The notes under the pieces are model-generated. The model had not been told where the DNA came from. It ran no database searches and saw only the letters and a list, made by a program, of their open reading frames with translations. A stretch of DNA of 64,000 nt, from contig PPXM03000002.1 in NCBI GenBank assembly GCA_003707065.3, forward strand, positions 496,001 to 560,000. The letters are read 5' to 3'. This document shows positions 1 through 10,150 of this stretch, in pieces. Position numbers and translations under genes: made by a program. How positions within the stretch are numbered: the stretch's first letter is position 1; each line of letters starts with the position of its first letter. This stretch comes from Trigonopsis variabilis (lineage: Eukaryota > Ascomycota > Trigonopsidomycetes > Trigonopsidales > Trigonopsidaceae).

Positions 1-1402
1 CTATGGTCTTCTTCTGAAAAAACGTGGTATCTCGGAAGCGGAGGCAAAGAACGATGAAGTATATTTGATCCAGAAGCAAGACTTTCATATTGACAGAAAC
101 GCGAAACAATAACACGACAATATTCTCCAATGAGATCACAGAATAAAGGAATCGTAGATAACGGTGGGTTTTTGGCGCTAACAGCTCGATTAAAGACAGT
201 ACAATCAAGAGAAGTCTTGATTGACATAGACATCTCGGCAAGACACAGGTAAACAGTGAAAGAAAATTGTGGTTCTTCGTAGAGTCTGTCTGGATGGTCA
301 ATAGCTTCAAGCATGGCGTCCAGTTGCCCTGCAGTTGTCTCAGGCTCCCGCGGCCAGCGAGTGCGTTTCCTAATTATATCAGCGTTTTTTGCATCAATAC
401 TCAGAATGGATGAATATTCAATCAAGCTATGATTAACAGTATGCTGAAGCTCAATAGCAGATTGTTTCAATGCATTGTCCTTGTCCTGTTTGAGATTGCG
501 TATGTTCTCTAATGATGCCAGAACGTTGCAATAAAGCACTGCAATAGCGCAGCACTAAGATTAGTATATCTCTACAATCTGTATCAAACCTCTCTTCCTA
601 TTGCAAATACGCAAAGTTCTAAAAGTGTGTCAATCGCCTTTTTCAGGATCGATTTATTTTCGTCACGGTTGAGCATGCTTTTCTTTGCATATCGCAAGAT
701 TATTTGACAACGATCATATGCATTACAGAATATATCAATCTGTAATGCGGGCTGAGCAGGATCTTCAACAAAGACCACTTTTGATAGCAAGACCTTTTGA
801 GAGAGATTGAGTCTTCTAGTGACAAATAAAGGTCCCAAAAAACCTGCTTTATCTTGATCAGGAGGCTGATTCGTGGTTAATATTGCTTTCCATGGTTGCA
901 AAACTAAATTGGACGTGAAAGAGCCAGCCATATTGTGAATAGCTTTCTCGTCAACCAAAAGACAAGCAAACAAGGAAGACACTGATGATACCAGCACCGG
1001 GTAAAGATGAAAATATTTCACCTTTGCATGTAAGAGCACAAGGATACAACAAGGAACAATATCGAGTTGGAACAATATACTAATTGAACAACATCCTAGA
1101 ATCACCGACTGAGTAATATCCTGTATCACTTCTCCGGCACGAATAGCACATGCTTCACTAACCAAACATAACTTGACTAATTCCCGAAGTTCTTTAGCAA
1201 AAATAAAAGTAGCAAAGTTGTCCAAAAATGCAGTGTCTCTTGCTTGCTCCTTTTTAGATCCTTGCCCTTCTTTCACTGCGTCCGATAGTGAGTTCAGAGC
1301 CACACTTAGAGAGTTCAAGTCACGATCAATCTGTTCTAAGACATCTGATTTCCGGATAAGGGCATCTAGGACAGTCACTTTTTCAAAATCATACTGGTCC
1401 AT
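1..1402 (-). CDS. Unrecognised large protein, 3' end cut by left window edge
   Basis: The ATG at 1402 opens a first exon (590-1402). A 35-nt intron (555-589) starts gtttga, has a TACTAAT branch and ends cttag. The second exon runs from 554 off the left edge with no stop, so at least 455 residues are visible. The protein looks mostly helical, with Leu-rich amphipathic stretches such as residues 1-60 (LEQIDRDLNSLSVALNSLSD) and a hydrophobic middle (about 95-150). No catalytic motif is visible. It could be an armadillo/HEAT-type scaffold, but I do not recognise the family. It is divergent from the zinc-finger gene at 1740. The intron call is well supported because only this acceptor keeps the following 184 codons open. 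Confidence 0.7.
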
Positions 1403-1739
1403 TTGAGCTAGAGGGTAGTAGGTGATATTTAGGATGAAGGAGTGACGAGTCCATCTGGACTAAGCTTGACTTCTCATCTTTGTGTGGTCAAACAAGCATC
1501 ATGTCACACAGACATCCTTGCCAGATCCGCAAGCTCCCTGACCCACGTACCCCAGGCTGGCTATTGCCTCTATATTTTTTTCATTGTAAATACCGTATGC
1601 AATCAGCGAGAACAATAAAATGCCTTTAGCTTCGTCGTACACTCTCCAAGTGTTCTAGTGTATCGCTCGAGTAGAGTGAGTGTATCATATGCGCTCGTCC
1701 TTTTTATCCCACCACATTAAATTCCGAGACTTTGCATCA
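1403..1739. other. Divergent intergenic region
   Basis: This is the shared promoter region of the left-edge gene and the zinc-finger gene. A pyrimidine/T-rich stretch lies near 1565-1585. No other gene is seen. Confidence 0.5.
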
Positions 1740-2441
1740 ATGGACGCTAATTCGCCGTCAGATTCTTTATCCGATACTACAGTTGATTTACCATTACGAT
1801 CACCTCAATCGACCGCCATAGCCGACGATAGATCATCCACAATAAGTAGCGATACTTATGGGTCGGCGCCTGATCAAGAAGATGACGATTCGTACGATCA
1901 AGTCTCGAAGTGCCTGTGGCAAGGATGTGGAAAAGAATGTGGTAGCATGGATGGACTGGTTAAACACATGCATGACGAGCACGTTGGCTCTAGGCGGCGC
2001 AAGTATTCTTGTGAATGGGAAGGGTGTCAGAGAATGGGATTAGTTCAGACTTCTCGCTTTGCTCTAGTCGCTCATATCCGAAGTCACACCGGGGAAAAGC
2101 CTTTTTATTGCGGTGTTCCTGAATGTGATCGAAGCTTCACGAGGTCTGATGCTTTAGCCAAGCATATGAGAACAGTTCACGAAACAGAAGTAACGAGAGT
2201 ATTGCCGGATCTTCGGCATTCGAACGTTCAATTCGATCAAGATGAAGAAAGTCTTCTTTCTCATCATCAACTAGACCAAGTCCTAACTAAGAAAACGGAA
2301 TGGGCTCAAGATATAAACAGACAGTTACAATCAGAATACGACTCATTAGAACAGGAAAGAAAACATATGTGGCTCTCTAAAGAGCTTTTACTCAACAAGT
2401 GTTTAGAAAAGAGTATCGGCGACAAGTCAGTATTACTATAA
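1740..2441 (+). CDS. C2H2 zinc-finger protein, Iec1-like (INO80 complex)
   Basis: Single exon. The ATG at 1740 (residues MDANSPSDS) is preferred over the in-frame ATG at 1680 because it is followed by typical disordered N-terminal sequence; the longer form adds 20 residues. The 233-residue protein has an acidic Ser-rich N-terminus, then three C2H2 units at about 57-145: a GLI/ZIC-like CLWQGCG unit, CEWEGCQ, and a classic third finger reached by the [10 protein letters not shown] linker and ending [18 protein letters not shown]-terminal coiled coil (about 185-225) follows. The fingers and the [14 protein letters not shown] ending resemble the fungal Iec1 family, a DNA-binding subunit of the INO80 remodeller in fission yeast. 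This assignment rests on remembered family resemblance. It is convergent with HAS1, 64 bp between stops. Confidence 0.75.
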   Translation: MDANSPSDSLSDTTVDLPLRSPQSTAIADDRSSTISSDTYGSAPDQEDDDSYDQVSKCLWQGCGKECGSMDGLVKHMHDEHVGSRRRKYSCEWEGCQRMGLVQTSRFALVAHIRSHTGEKPFYCGVPECDRSFTRSDALAKHMRTVHETEVTRVLPDLRHSNVQFDQDEESLLSHHQLDQVLTKKTEWAQDINRQLQSEYDSLEQERKHMWLSKELLLNKCLEKSIGDKSVLL

Positions 2442-2505
2442 GGCTCTACGAGATCAATACTCTACATTTATGAATTAAATCAAATCAACATCGCATAGTG
2501 CTTTT

Positions 2506-4293
2506 TCAGGTTTGGACCTTGGCATGGCGAGGTTTGTGGGTTTGCCGTCGTCCCTTCGCCTTATCTGTACGACCACTGGCCCCGATAGTGATGTTCACCC
2601 TTGGAGGAACAGCAAAACCAAACGATTTGGCAACCTTGGCTAAATCGAGTTCATTCAGGCGATAAACATCTTTGAGAGAGTGAGAAGCATATGCTTGGAG
2701 GTAGGAACGATATCCATCCTTGGCGCTAGTATTCAAGTAATGATTCGATGAAATAAGCTTTTCAAGCTGGCCTTGCACATTGGCGATTTTGTTACTAGGA
2801 AACTCGTACTCGTTCAAGGGAACATTTGCTTGCTTTAAATATCGTAGGAACCCAAGCTCCGAAGGAAGGAGAAACATTAAGCTTTTACCCCGTCCATCTT
2901 TTCCTCGAGCAGTCCGGCCCACACGATGAATATAATCTCGCGGATCATCGGGAGGATCAAATTGAATAATCCAATCCACCGCAGGAATGTCAAGACCTCG
3001 AGCAGCCACATCGGTACAGATCAGCGTGCCCTGTTTAGCATTGCAGAACTCGGTAAATGTATTAGTCCGCTTGGTCTGCTTTTGCTTTCCATGGAAATCC
3101 AGGACAGGGAGATCAATATAGTTTAGTAGTTCAGCGTAGTATTTCACACTGTTGCACGAAGAAAAGAAAACAATCACCTTTTTCTTGATATTCCGTTTCA
3201 AAAAGGAGAAGAGAAGTAAAAATCGTTTATCAGAGTCACATACGACGTAGCCTTGCTCTAACCCTGCCACAGTCGAAGAATCCATTCGGCTCTCGACATT
3301 AATAAATAACGGGCCTTTTCTAAGGGAAATCCTAGCCAAGTCCTCGACTTTGGTGGTCTGAGTAGCGGAGAACAACATTGATTGGCGATTTTCTGAAGGA
3401 AGAATCTTGATGATCTGCCGCATCTCATCCTCGAACCCAATCTCAAGGATTCTATCCGCCTCATCGATGATTAGAGCTTTGAGATTTTTGAACACGAATC
3501 CTTTTGTATTTTGCAAATGATCCAACAATCTTCCGGGAGTAGCAATAAGCAGATTTACGCCTTTTATCAATTTCTGGGCTTCGGCTCCGCGGTTATTTCC
3601 TCCCATAACCACGCCTAATGTTTGAGAATGGTGTGCCATCAATTCGCGGGCAACGCCAAAGATTTGAAGAGCCAACTCTCGAGTAGGAGTTATAACTATG
3701 GCTCCCGTTCCATTTCTAGGTTTGAACCGAAGGGACGATAGCATTTCTATAGCCGGAATAAGGAAGGCCAAAGTCTTTCCTGATCCTGTTTTGGCTGCCC
3801 CTAACACATCCCGACCAGCTAAGAGGGGTGGAATAGCCTTTGCTTGAATAGGAGTCATTGAAGTAAATCCCATCTCCGAGAGAGCAGTCAAAGTTCCCTG
3901 AGACAGTCCTAGATCTTTGAACTCTATAGCATCTTCATTGGATGCTATTTTTGTGTCTCTGACAAGCTCCTGCTCTAAATCACTACCTTCTTCACTTGTT
4001 TCCTTTTCCGCCAAAGCTTGACTATTACTTTCCTCTATTTCTTCGCTTTCTTCGACAACATCTGATACTTCTTGATCGTCTATTTCGATATCATCCTCGT
4101 CTTCCACCCGCTCCAGTTTCTTCTCCTCTTTCTCCGCCTTGTCTTTATTGCCTTTGATCTTCTTGGACTCTTTGTCACGATGAGACTTGTGTTTTCTCTT
4201 CTTGGCGTCCTTCAAGTCGTCAGAATGTCTCTTGGAACCTGAAACCCCATGAGCTTTTATTCGCTTGTGTTTTTCATTTTTTATTTCTCCCAT
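2506..4293 (-). CDS. HAS1: DEAD-box ATP-dependent RNA helicase HAS1
   Basis: Intronless 595-residue protein. It has a Lys/Glu-rich charged N-terminus (1-115) followed by a full DEAD-box core: Q motif ([10 protein letters not shown]), motif [10 protein letters not shown], Ia PTRELALQ, Ib [22 protein letters not shown]-region VIVFFSS, V ARGLDIP and [11 protein letters not shown]. The segment [19 protein letters not shown] and the C-terminal extension are diagnostic of the Has1/DDX18 group. This nucleolar helicase is needed for 40S and 60S subunit maturation and release of snoRNAs from pre-rRNA. All catalytic motifs are intact and the length fits the family (about 500-620). Divergent from the TRP-like gene across 862 bp. 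Confidence 0.96.
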   Translation of the reverse strand: MGEIKNEKHKRIKAHGVSGSKRHSDDLKDAKKRKHKSHRDKESKKIKGNKDKAEKEEKKLERVEDEDDIEIDDQEVSDVVEESEEIEESNSQALAEKETSEEGSDLEQELVRDTKIASNEDAIEFKDLGLSQGTLTALSEMGFTSMTPIQAKAIPPLLAGRDVLGAAKTGSGKTLAFLIPAIEMLSSLRFKPRNGTGAIVITPTRELALQIFGVARELMAHHSQTLGVVMGGNNRGAEAQKLIKGVNLLIATPGRLLDHLQNTKGFVFKNLKALIIDEADRILEIGFEDEMRQIIKILPSENRQSMLFSATQTTKVEDLARISLRKGPLFINVESRMDSSTVAGLEQGYVVCDSDKRFLLLFSFLKRNIKKKVIVFFSSCNSVKYYAELLNYIDLPVLDFHGKQKQTKRTNTFTEFCNAKQGTLICTDVAARGLDIPAVDWIIQFDPPDDPRDYIHRVGRTARGKDGRGKSLMFLLPSELGFLRYLKQANVPLNEYEFPSNKIANVQGQLEKLISSNHYLNTSAKDGYRSYLQAYASHSLKDVYRLNELDLAKVAKSFGFAVPPRVNITIGASGRTDKAKGRRQTHKPRHAKVQT

Positions 4294-5155
4294 GGTGATG
4301 AAAATTTCCCAATCGCCAATTTTTTTCTCGTTGGGAGTTCTTTCTCCCGACTCGTCTAGACGATGAAAAGTGCTGTGAATAGTGCTGTTACAACTCTGCC
4401 GAAGCTCTTGCAGGAAGATACTTGATTCATATGCGTTTATTAATATATTCTACAATGATCATATCCGTTGAAAAGTGAACTGGTCTTACTGTCACTTAAG
4501 AGCCAATGCAAAAATAGCTCTCTCTTAGGGGCATCTAATTGGAGAAAGATTTCTTCTTCAGGGGTGACCGATTCTAATCGGAAGCTTCATGTGTTTTGTT
4601 CTTCGCATGAAGCCATTATGATGACTTTGTATATGTCCGTATATATAAAAATGACTCCAAAGTGTTTCGGACAGCTCGTGATAAGCATCACTCTGTTGAG
4701 GTATATGAGCGAGAATAACGGTAAAGATGAGTTAGGAAGTGAAACATTCGACACCTTGAGTCAGTCGGAGAACAATAGCGGTTTACAGAACTGTGGGATC
4801 AATCAAATTTGAGATACTTTTCAATCTTTTGGGCTATGGAGTTTAATTAATATGAAACTGCTGTCTCCCTTAATTATGAAACTGTCGCGAACCTAAAATA
4901 ACGACTAGAATACCTCAAAGAAGGCTTGGTAACTCTATATTTTTAAGAATAGATATCGCTCTTGCGGTTAACTGCGCAATCCCTTGATTCAGCCTCCTGG
5001 CACGCATAGTCTTTGAAGAGGTAGGTAATCTCCAGTGTTACTAGTGCCATATCATATGCATTTCATGCCTTTCTATTTATCCCCAGCCCTGCATACTCGA
5101 GATCGTTTGGATGAACTGACTCATTAAGCGTCGTCAAGTCCACCTTCTCTTCCAA
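4294..5155. other. Long divergent intergenic region
   Basis: This 862-bp spacer separates HAS1 and the TRP-like gene. A 114-codon open frame at 4468-4812 has no recognisable domain and low-complexity composition, so I treat it as chance. I see no RNA gene or repeat. Confidence 0.5.
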
Positions 5156-7063
5156 ATGAGGAGCTTTAGTCGTGGATGCTTTCTAGTGGCCATAATAATT
5201 CTATTTATTGAATCCGTATGTGCTGTCAAGAGCTTTACTTCCGACTCTTTGACGACTTGTATGGATCATTCACAGTTTTCTGCTTCATTATTTCGCGTTG
5301 CCTATTATCCCGGGAATTTCTCTATAAACTACGACGTGACAGCTATCTCTAACTTGGAAGGCTATGTCCATGGTCAGATCGATGTTATGGTCTACGGCTT
5401 GAACATTATTTCCGAGAAAATAGACCCATGTGCTCTGCATCTAAGCCAACTATGCCCAATAATTCCAGGAACTTTCTCTATCTCTAGTACGAGCGACTTA
5501 AGCGGTGCAAAGGGCTCGCTAGACAGGGTGCCTGGGATAGCGTATACGATCCCTGATCTCGATGCGCTAATAACGGTGAAAATATTCAACACGACCCAGG
5601 TTGCCTGTGTTCAAGCCCGTCTACATAATGGCAAGACCGTCTACCAACCTGGTGTCGGATGGGCCACAGCTCTTGTTTCTGGTATTGGTATGCTGACATC
5701 TTCCATCGTCGGTGCGCGAGGCTTCTCGACTGCTGCTTCTCACATCGCAGTAAACAGTTTAGCTTTGTACGGGTATTTCCAAACTATGGCTATAATCAAT
5801 CTGCAAGCAGTCGAGCCTCTTCGACCGATCGTTGCTTCCTGGGGCCAGAACTTTGCTTGGGCCCTTGGAATCGTTCGAGTCAGCTTTATGCAAAAGATCT
5901 TTAGGTGGTACGTTCGATCTACTGGAGGTATGCCGTCGTCCCTTTTATCGGTCACCACCCTTTCTATCTTGGTTGAAAAGCGAGTAAAACGAGCCATTGA
6001 CAGCGGTGTTTCACTCTTGAAACGTAGTAGTCTTCCTGGGTCAGATAATACCACTGGGTTCGTTCTGAAAGGAATCGAGCGAGTTGCTTACTATGCTCAT
6101 ATCGAAATTACGTCTATATTCTTGACTGTCATTGTTCTGTTCCTGTTTGTCAGTATCTGCGTCTGTTTCATAATGGCTCTGGCGAAAGCATGTCTCGATT
6201 TGCTTGCTCTAGGACACGCTATTCGCAAAGACCGGTTTAATGACTATCGAATGAACTGGATCAATATTGTCAAAGGCACGATGTACCGCATGGTCCTTTT
6301 ATCTTATCCTCACGTCTCTCTATTCTGTCTTTGGGAATTATACCAGCGTGATTCTGTAGCATGCATTGTGATTGCTGTTGCACTACTTTTAATTACAACT
6401 GGTCTCCTCTGTTGGGGCTCCTTTAAAGTTATATCATTAGCGCACAGCTCTGTTAGTCTACACAAAAACCCAGCATATCTCTTGTTTTCCGATACACAGG
6501 CTCTTCATAGGTGGGGTTTTCTCTACTCACCTTTCCGAGCAGAATGCTATTTTTTTGTTGTGCCTATGTTGTTCTATTACTTTGTGAAGGCCTGCTTTAT
6601 CGCCTTTGCTCAAAGTTCTGGCAGGACTCAAGCTCTAGCCTTCTTTTTGATCGAGCTTTTTTGGTTGACTATTATATGTGTGAAAAAACCTTTTCTTGAT
6701 AAAAGTACTAATGGTCTGGCCATTGCCATCCAGGTCATCAACATGGTCGATGCTCTACTGTTGCTTTTCTTCTCGGGGCTATTGGGCCAGCCCGAGAGCG
6801 TGAGCGGCATTACTGGGGTCGTCTATTTCATTGTGAATGCTATATTTTCTTTTGTCTTACTGATGATGATTATTATTTCTTGTCTTTGGGTCGCTTTTTC
6901 CAAGAATCCAGATATGCGCTTCAAGCAGATCCACGATGATCGAGTCTCGTTCATCAAAACGGATAAGTGCGCTCATGGACCCACGACTGAACTAGAAGCA
7001 CTTGGGGCAGCGACAAGAAGCATTATGAAGAAGCAGCTTGTCACGACTCGAGTGACTAAATAA
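5156..7063 (+). CDS. TRP-like membrane protein, Flc/Pkd2 family
   Basis: Intronless 635-residue protein. A signal peptide covers about 1-23 (VAIIILFIESVCAVKS). An extracytosolic ML-like domain (TRP_N type, about 25-170) follows, with spaced cysteines (CMDHSQF, CALHLSQLC, VACVQ). After that comes a multi-pass transmembrane region (about 175-590) typical of the fungal TRP family (Pfam PF06011), and a short basic tail. Relatives include budding-yeast Flc1-3, linked to FAD/haem transport and cell-wall integrity, and fission-yeast Pkd2, a putative calcium channel of the cell surface or ER. The sequence cannot decide which paralogue it is. The family is fungal, which supports the organism call. Confidence 0.9.
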   Translation: MRSFSRGCFLVAIIILFIESVCAVKSFTSDSLTTCMDHSQFSASLFRVAYYPGNFSINYDVTAISNLEGYVHGQIDVMVYGLNIISEKIDPCALHLSQLCPIIPGTFSISSTSDLSGAKGSLDRVPGIAYTIPDLDALITVKIFNTTQVACVQARLHNGKTVYQPGVGWATALVSGIGMLTSSIVGARGFSTAASHIAVNSLALYGYFQTMAIINLQAVEPLRPIVASWGQNFAWALGIVRVSFMQKIFRWYVRSTGGMPSSLLSVTTLSILVEKRVKRAIDSGVSLLKRSSLPGSDNTTGFVLKGIERVAYYAHIEITSIFLTVIVLFLFVSICVCFIMALAKACLDLLALGHAIRKDRFNDYRMNWINIVKGTMYRMVLLSYPHVSLFCLWELYQRDSVACIVIAVALLLITTGLLCWGSFKVISLAHSSVSLHKNPAYLLFSDTQALHRWGFLYSPFRAECYFFVVPMLFYYFVKACFIAFAQSSGRTQALAFFLIELFWLTIICVKKPFLDKSTNGLAIAIQVINMVDALLLLFFSGLLGQPESVSGITGVVYFIVNAIFSFVLLMMIIISCLWVAFSKNPDMRFKQIHDDRVSFIKTDKCAHGPTTELEALGAATRSIMKKQLVTTRVTK

Positions 7064-7534
7064 GTTCATAAGCAAAACCATATGTTGCTTTTGGACATTA
7101 ATATTGGTGATTCAGAGTATGTCCAGAATAGATCAGAGCTTCGCTCAAACGCGATTTTTGGATGTTTAGGATAGGCTTTTTGTTGCTGTTATCGAAGAGA
7201 GAGAGCTATGTTTCTAATACAGTGCTCTCTATGGTGAAAACATTAGCTTCATAAACGGTAATTATAAGAAACATTCTTGTTTTTTCGACTATTTCATCTC
7301 TAGAAGAGTGTCAATTGATTTTTGTTTAACGATGATTGTTTTTACTTCCATTTCCCATGTAGAGTATCTCAATAATCAAAAAAATTCTCCTCTATCTTTG
7401 ACAATTGTGGTAAAAATAAAAGAGATCAAGCAATCAAGGTTGGTAGAGTCGTGTCTTTAGAGACCGATACAGTCTCCTTGCTAATTTAGAAAGGCGAAGA
7501 TTAGGCGCGGCGGACGTGAAGAAGTCCACCTGTG
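7064..7534. other. Intergenic region
   Basis: This 471-bp spacer lies between two plus-strand genes. It is AT-rich in 7260-7440 and holds the 3' end of the TRP-like gene and the promoter of the next. No gene or repeat is seen. Confidence 0.5.
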
Positions 7535-9211
7535 ATGATCTATAAAAGCGGACGGTTCATACACACGAGCTTCGTCCACGGATTATATCAAGATGCAGTT
7601 GATGTTTTATTAGAAAACGTGTATAGTGAACCCATTTATCAACTTGACGAAGGGATTCGAAGCAGCAGCAAAGAGACAGATACGAAAAGACAAGATTCAG
7701 ACAAGGAAGGAGACAATAGCATCATACCAGACTCCGTGCTCTCGATCAGACAAGAGGATAGTATTCAGAATACTGAGCTGGCGGTAGAAACGGCTGCTAC
7801 TTTGTGCTCTCTACTAGTCGTTCCAAACGATATTCTTCTCGGCATTGTACCTGGAAGAAAAAAGATTCGTCAGGTTAAAGCAGCTTGCAATATAGTCCTC
7901 AAGTACTGGGTTGAGACGTTGGGCCGTCGAGATTTACGAAGAATCTTTGAACCGATTTTGGTCCAATCTAAACACGATTCTAGTTTATATAACGCTTTTT
8001 ATCCAAAGAAAGGATTACGATCAAGTAAGAAGACAATCTGCGAAACTAATAACTCAGGCGTACGTGCTAGGAAACGTCAGATGTTGACAAAAATTGTTGA
8101 GAAGGAGCTGGCCCAGACGGATACCGACAATGACGAAGACATACTGGCTGATCACGACCTTTACAATAACAGAATAAACGTTTGGAATAAATTGGGCTGG
8201 CAGAAAGTCTGGGCTTTATTTGGCCGCTTGTTCTCGACTTGCAATGACTATGGATTATTCCTTTTATGTGATACGATCGTGAGCATTTTGGAAAAGGATT
8301 TAAAAGCTTTCGACCCAAAGATAGACAACTATCCTTTGCTTCATTGGTTATTGACGACGAAGAAAATTGTGCCCAAGAAAAATGACCCAGCATCGTTAGA
8401 ATTCAGAGATTCTCCACCTTCCGTGTACGAAGGGCCCCTGCTCCAGGAAGCCGTGACCGCTGTATTACATACTGATATATGTTATGGTGAGGAGCACCTG
8501 TTTCCAGACTTTTACCGAGGACTCCACAAGTCCAATGAGAAAGGTACTGCCCTCCCAATACATGGCCAGATTGGAAAGATGAAAAGACGACTCATAGCCC
8601 TTCTTTTCTACATATTCCGGTTTGAGGACGACAGACTGAATTTTGACCAGCCAGAAATGTTCTACGTTAACTATTCTAGGCGGTTTCTCGACCGGCACGT
8701 CGTCCCCGCTCTTGTCAACTGGTCTCTCTTAGATATGATAAGTTTAGTACAGGTCAATTCTCATGACTGCTTTGAGTTTAAGTTGTCATTGGGCGAGCGG
8801 TTATTGAGGTACTTTGATAAAAGCATGTCGTTGCCTGATCTCGGCGACGAATGGAATGGAAGAACTTTCTCTTGCACAGCCATGAGTAAGATATTGCTGA
8901 TATCATCGGAAAAGTATTCGTGGGGTGACAGAGAGGCTCTCTTGAGTCAAGTGACTGTTTTAACGGCTACTTTTTGTTGCTGGCTTGGGTGGATAACATC
9001 CTTCGAAACCCCGGACAACCTTCGAGCTATCCGAGAATATCTTGATACTGGGATAAGCGATAGAAATCAGCAAGTCGCCACTATCGTTGCCAGCATCGTG
9101 GACGATGAGGATCAAACTCAAGAGATTCAAGACGTGTTGAGCACTTTAGAGCTGCTAGCCCAGGAAATGCGATTGAACCTAGACATGTCACTGGAAAAAA
9201 TAAACCGGTAA
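7535..9211 (+). CDS. Unrecognised 558-residue protein
   Basis: Single exon from the ATG at 7535 (MIYKSGRFIHTSF). The frame is long, codon use resembles neighbouring genes and there are no low-complexity artefacts, so the gene is very probably real. The N-terminal third is charged (about 28-62 and 155-195) and the rest reads as a helical, Trp-containing globular region (VWNKLGWQKVWALFGRLF at about 213-230; RRFLDRHVVPALVNWSLLD near 390). No signal peptide, membrane span or catalytic motif is visible. The C-terminus is Leu-rich and amphipathic (about 525-555). I do not recognise the family; a nuclear or complex-scaffold protein is only a guess. Confidence 0.75.
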   Translation: MIYKSGRFIHTSFVHGLYQDAVDVLLENVYSEPIYQLDEGIRSSSKETDTKRQDSDKEGDNSIIPDSVLSIRQEDSIQNTELAVETAATLCSLLVVPNDILLGIVPGRKKIRQVKAACNIVLKYWVETLGRRDLRRIFEPILVQSKHDSSLYNAFYPKKGLRSSKKTICETNNSGVRARKRQMLTKIVEKELAQTDTDNDEDILADHDLYNNRINVWNKLGWQKVWALFGRLFSTCNDYGLFLLCDTIVSILEKDLKAFDPKIDNYPLLHWLLTTKKIVPKKNDPASLEFRDSPPSVYEGPLLQEAVTAVLHTDICYGEEHLFPDFYRGLHKSNEKGTALPIHGQIGKMKRRLIALLFYIFRFEDDRLNFDQPEMFYVNYSRRFLDRHVVPALVNWSLLDMISLVQVNSHDCFEFKLSLGERLLRYFDKSMSLPDLGDEWNGRTFSCTAMSKILLISSEKYSWGDREALLSQVTVLTATFCCWLGWITSFETPDNLRAIREYLDTGISDRNQQVATIVASIVDDEDQTQEIQDVLSTLELLAQEMRLNLDMSLEKINR

Positions 9212-9376
9212 TTTATATCCAAACAGGGCGTTGGCTAGGCACAAGGCTGGTAAGTGGTGGTCTACAACAGAACCATGTTTATTCGTGTGATAAGACCAAG
9301 GACCCAATTTATCATTTCAATACCTAACTTCGCTTTCTCTATCTCTATTCCATTGATATCACCACCGTTCTTCTTC

Positions 9377-9809
9377 TCATGTCTTGCTTTGGACGGTCAA
9401 GGCAATCCCACCAGCCACCAAGGCAGCGCCAACATAAGTTCCCCAAGGCAACATTTTTCTCGAGAGATACCAATCCCCAATTATTGCAAACAAAAAGGCA
9501 CAAGAATTTGCCAGAGGCACGGCCAAAGAGAGATCAGCCTTGCGCAGCAAAAGGAAGAACCATAAGGATTCCGTGAAATTCAGCGCAAGAGGAATTAGAT
9601 ATGACGGCGTGGTCAAGAGTAACCGGAATAGAGAAATGAGTCTAGATATCAGTCGTGTTCCAGCAAGGCTCTTACCTCCGGATTATCCCTTTCTCCTCAA
9701 TGCCTTTCTTCTTGTGGAGCTCAATCGACCCCTTGCGAATGAAAGGGTTAGTCAATCCCCATGCCATCCCGACTAGGAGCAGTCCAAATGCCTGTTGAAT
9801 GACAGACAT
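9377..9809 (-). CDS. TMEM234-like small membrane protein
   Basis: Two exons: 9676-9809 and 9377-9641, joined by a 34-nt intron (gtaaga, ending tatctag). The product is 132 residues. It starts MSVIQQAFGLLLVGMAWGLTN and has about four membrane spans in a small drug-exporter-like fold (LTNPFIRKGS after helix 1; SLAVPLANSCAFLFAIIGDW; GAALVAGGIAL near the end). This matches the TMEM234/UPF0546 family, whose molecular role is poorly known. Only splicing joins the N-terminal GLLLVGMAWGLTNP helix to the rest. It is convergent with the upstream 558-residue gene. Two abutting CACGTG boxes lie about 70 bp upstream of its start. Confidence 0.85.
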
Positions 9810-10150
9810 TGCGCTTTCTCTTTTGACGGCCCTGAGACGAGATGAACACGAAAATGGTAATGCATGATTTAGAGTTACACGTGCACGTGACCACTCGAAC
9901 TGAGTGTGAATCTTTATTTCGCGTCAGGGCAAAGATGCCTCATATGTGATTCAAATATGGTTTACGATGATGCTGTCTAGTATAAAGAGCTGCTGTTGAC
10001 GAGCGGGCTCGGAGAACGGCAGGGCGCTGTTACCGCTGAGGTACCTGATAATGTGATATATTCAACCGCTGCCGGATGATATGTTGGAAAAATTCCAATG
10101 CTCATAATGACTATATATATGACAAAGTGCTGGAATGTACGAGTTATACC
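9810..10150. other. Divergent intergenic region
   Basis: This 341-bp spacer lies between the TMEM234-like gene and the coiled-coil protein gene and contains the paired CACGTG boxes. Nothing else is recognised. Confidence 0.45.
9878..9889. promoter_or_regulatory. Two abutting CACGTG boxes
   Basis: The sequence reads CACGTGCACGTG, followed by AC. CACGTG is the core site for Cbf1/E-box bHLH proteins in fungi. It sits 69-80 bp upstream of the TMEM234-like start codon (minus strand) and about 260 bp upstream of the next plus-strand gene. Regulatory function is inferred from the motif and its position only. Confidence 0.45.

Noticed and set aside
4468-4812. 114-codon frame in the HAS1/TRP-like spacer
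   Set aside because: No homology I can recognise, Ser-rich random composition, and no splice or start context to support it.
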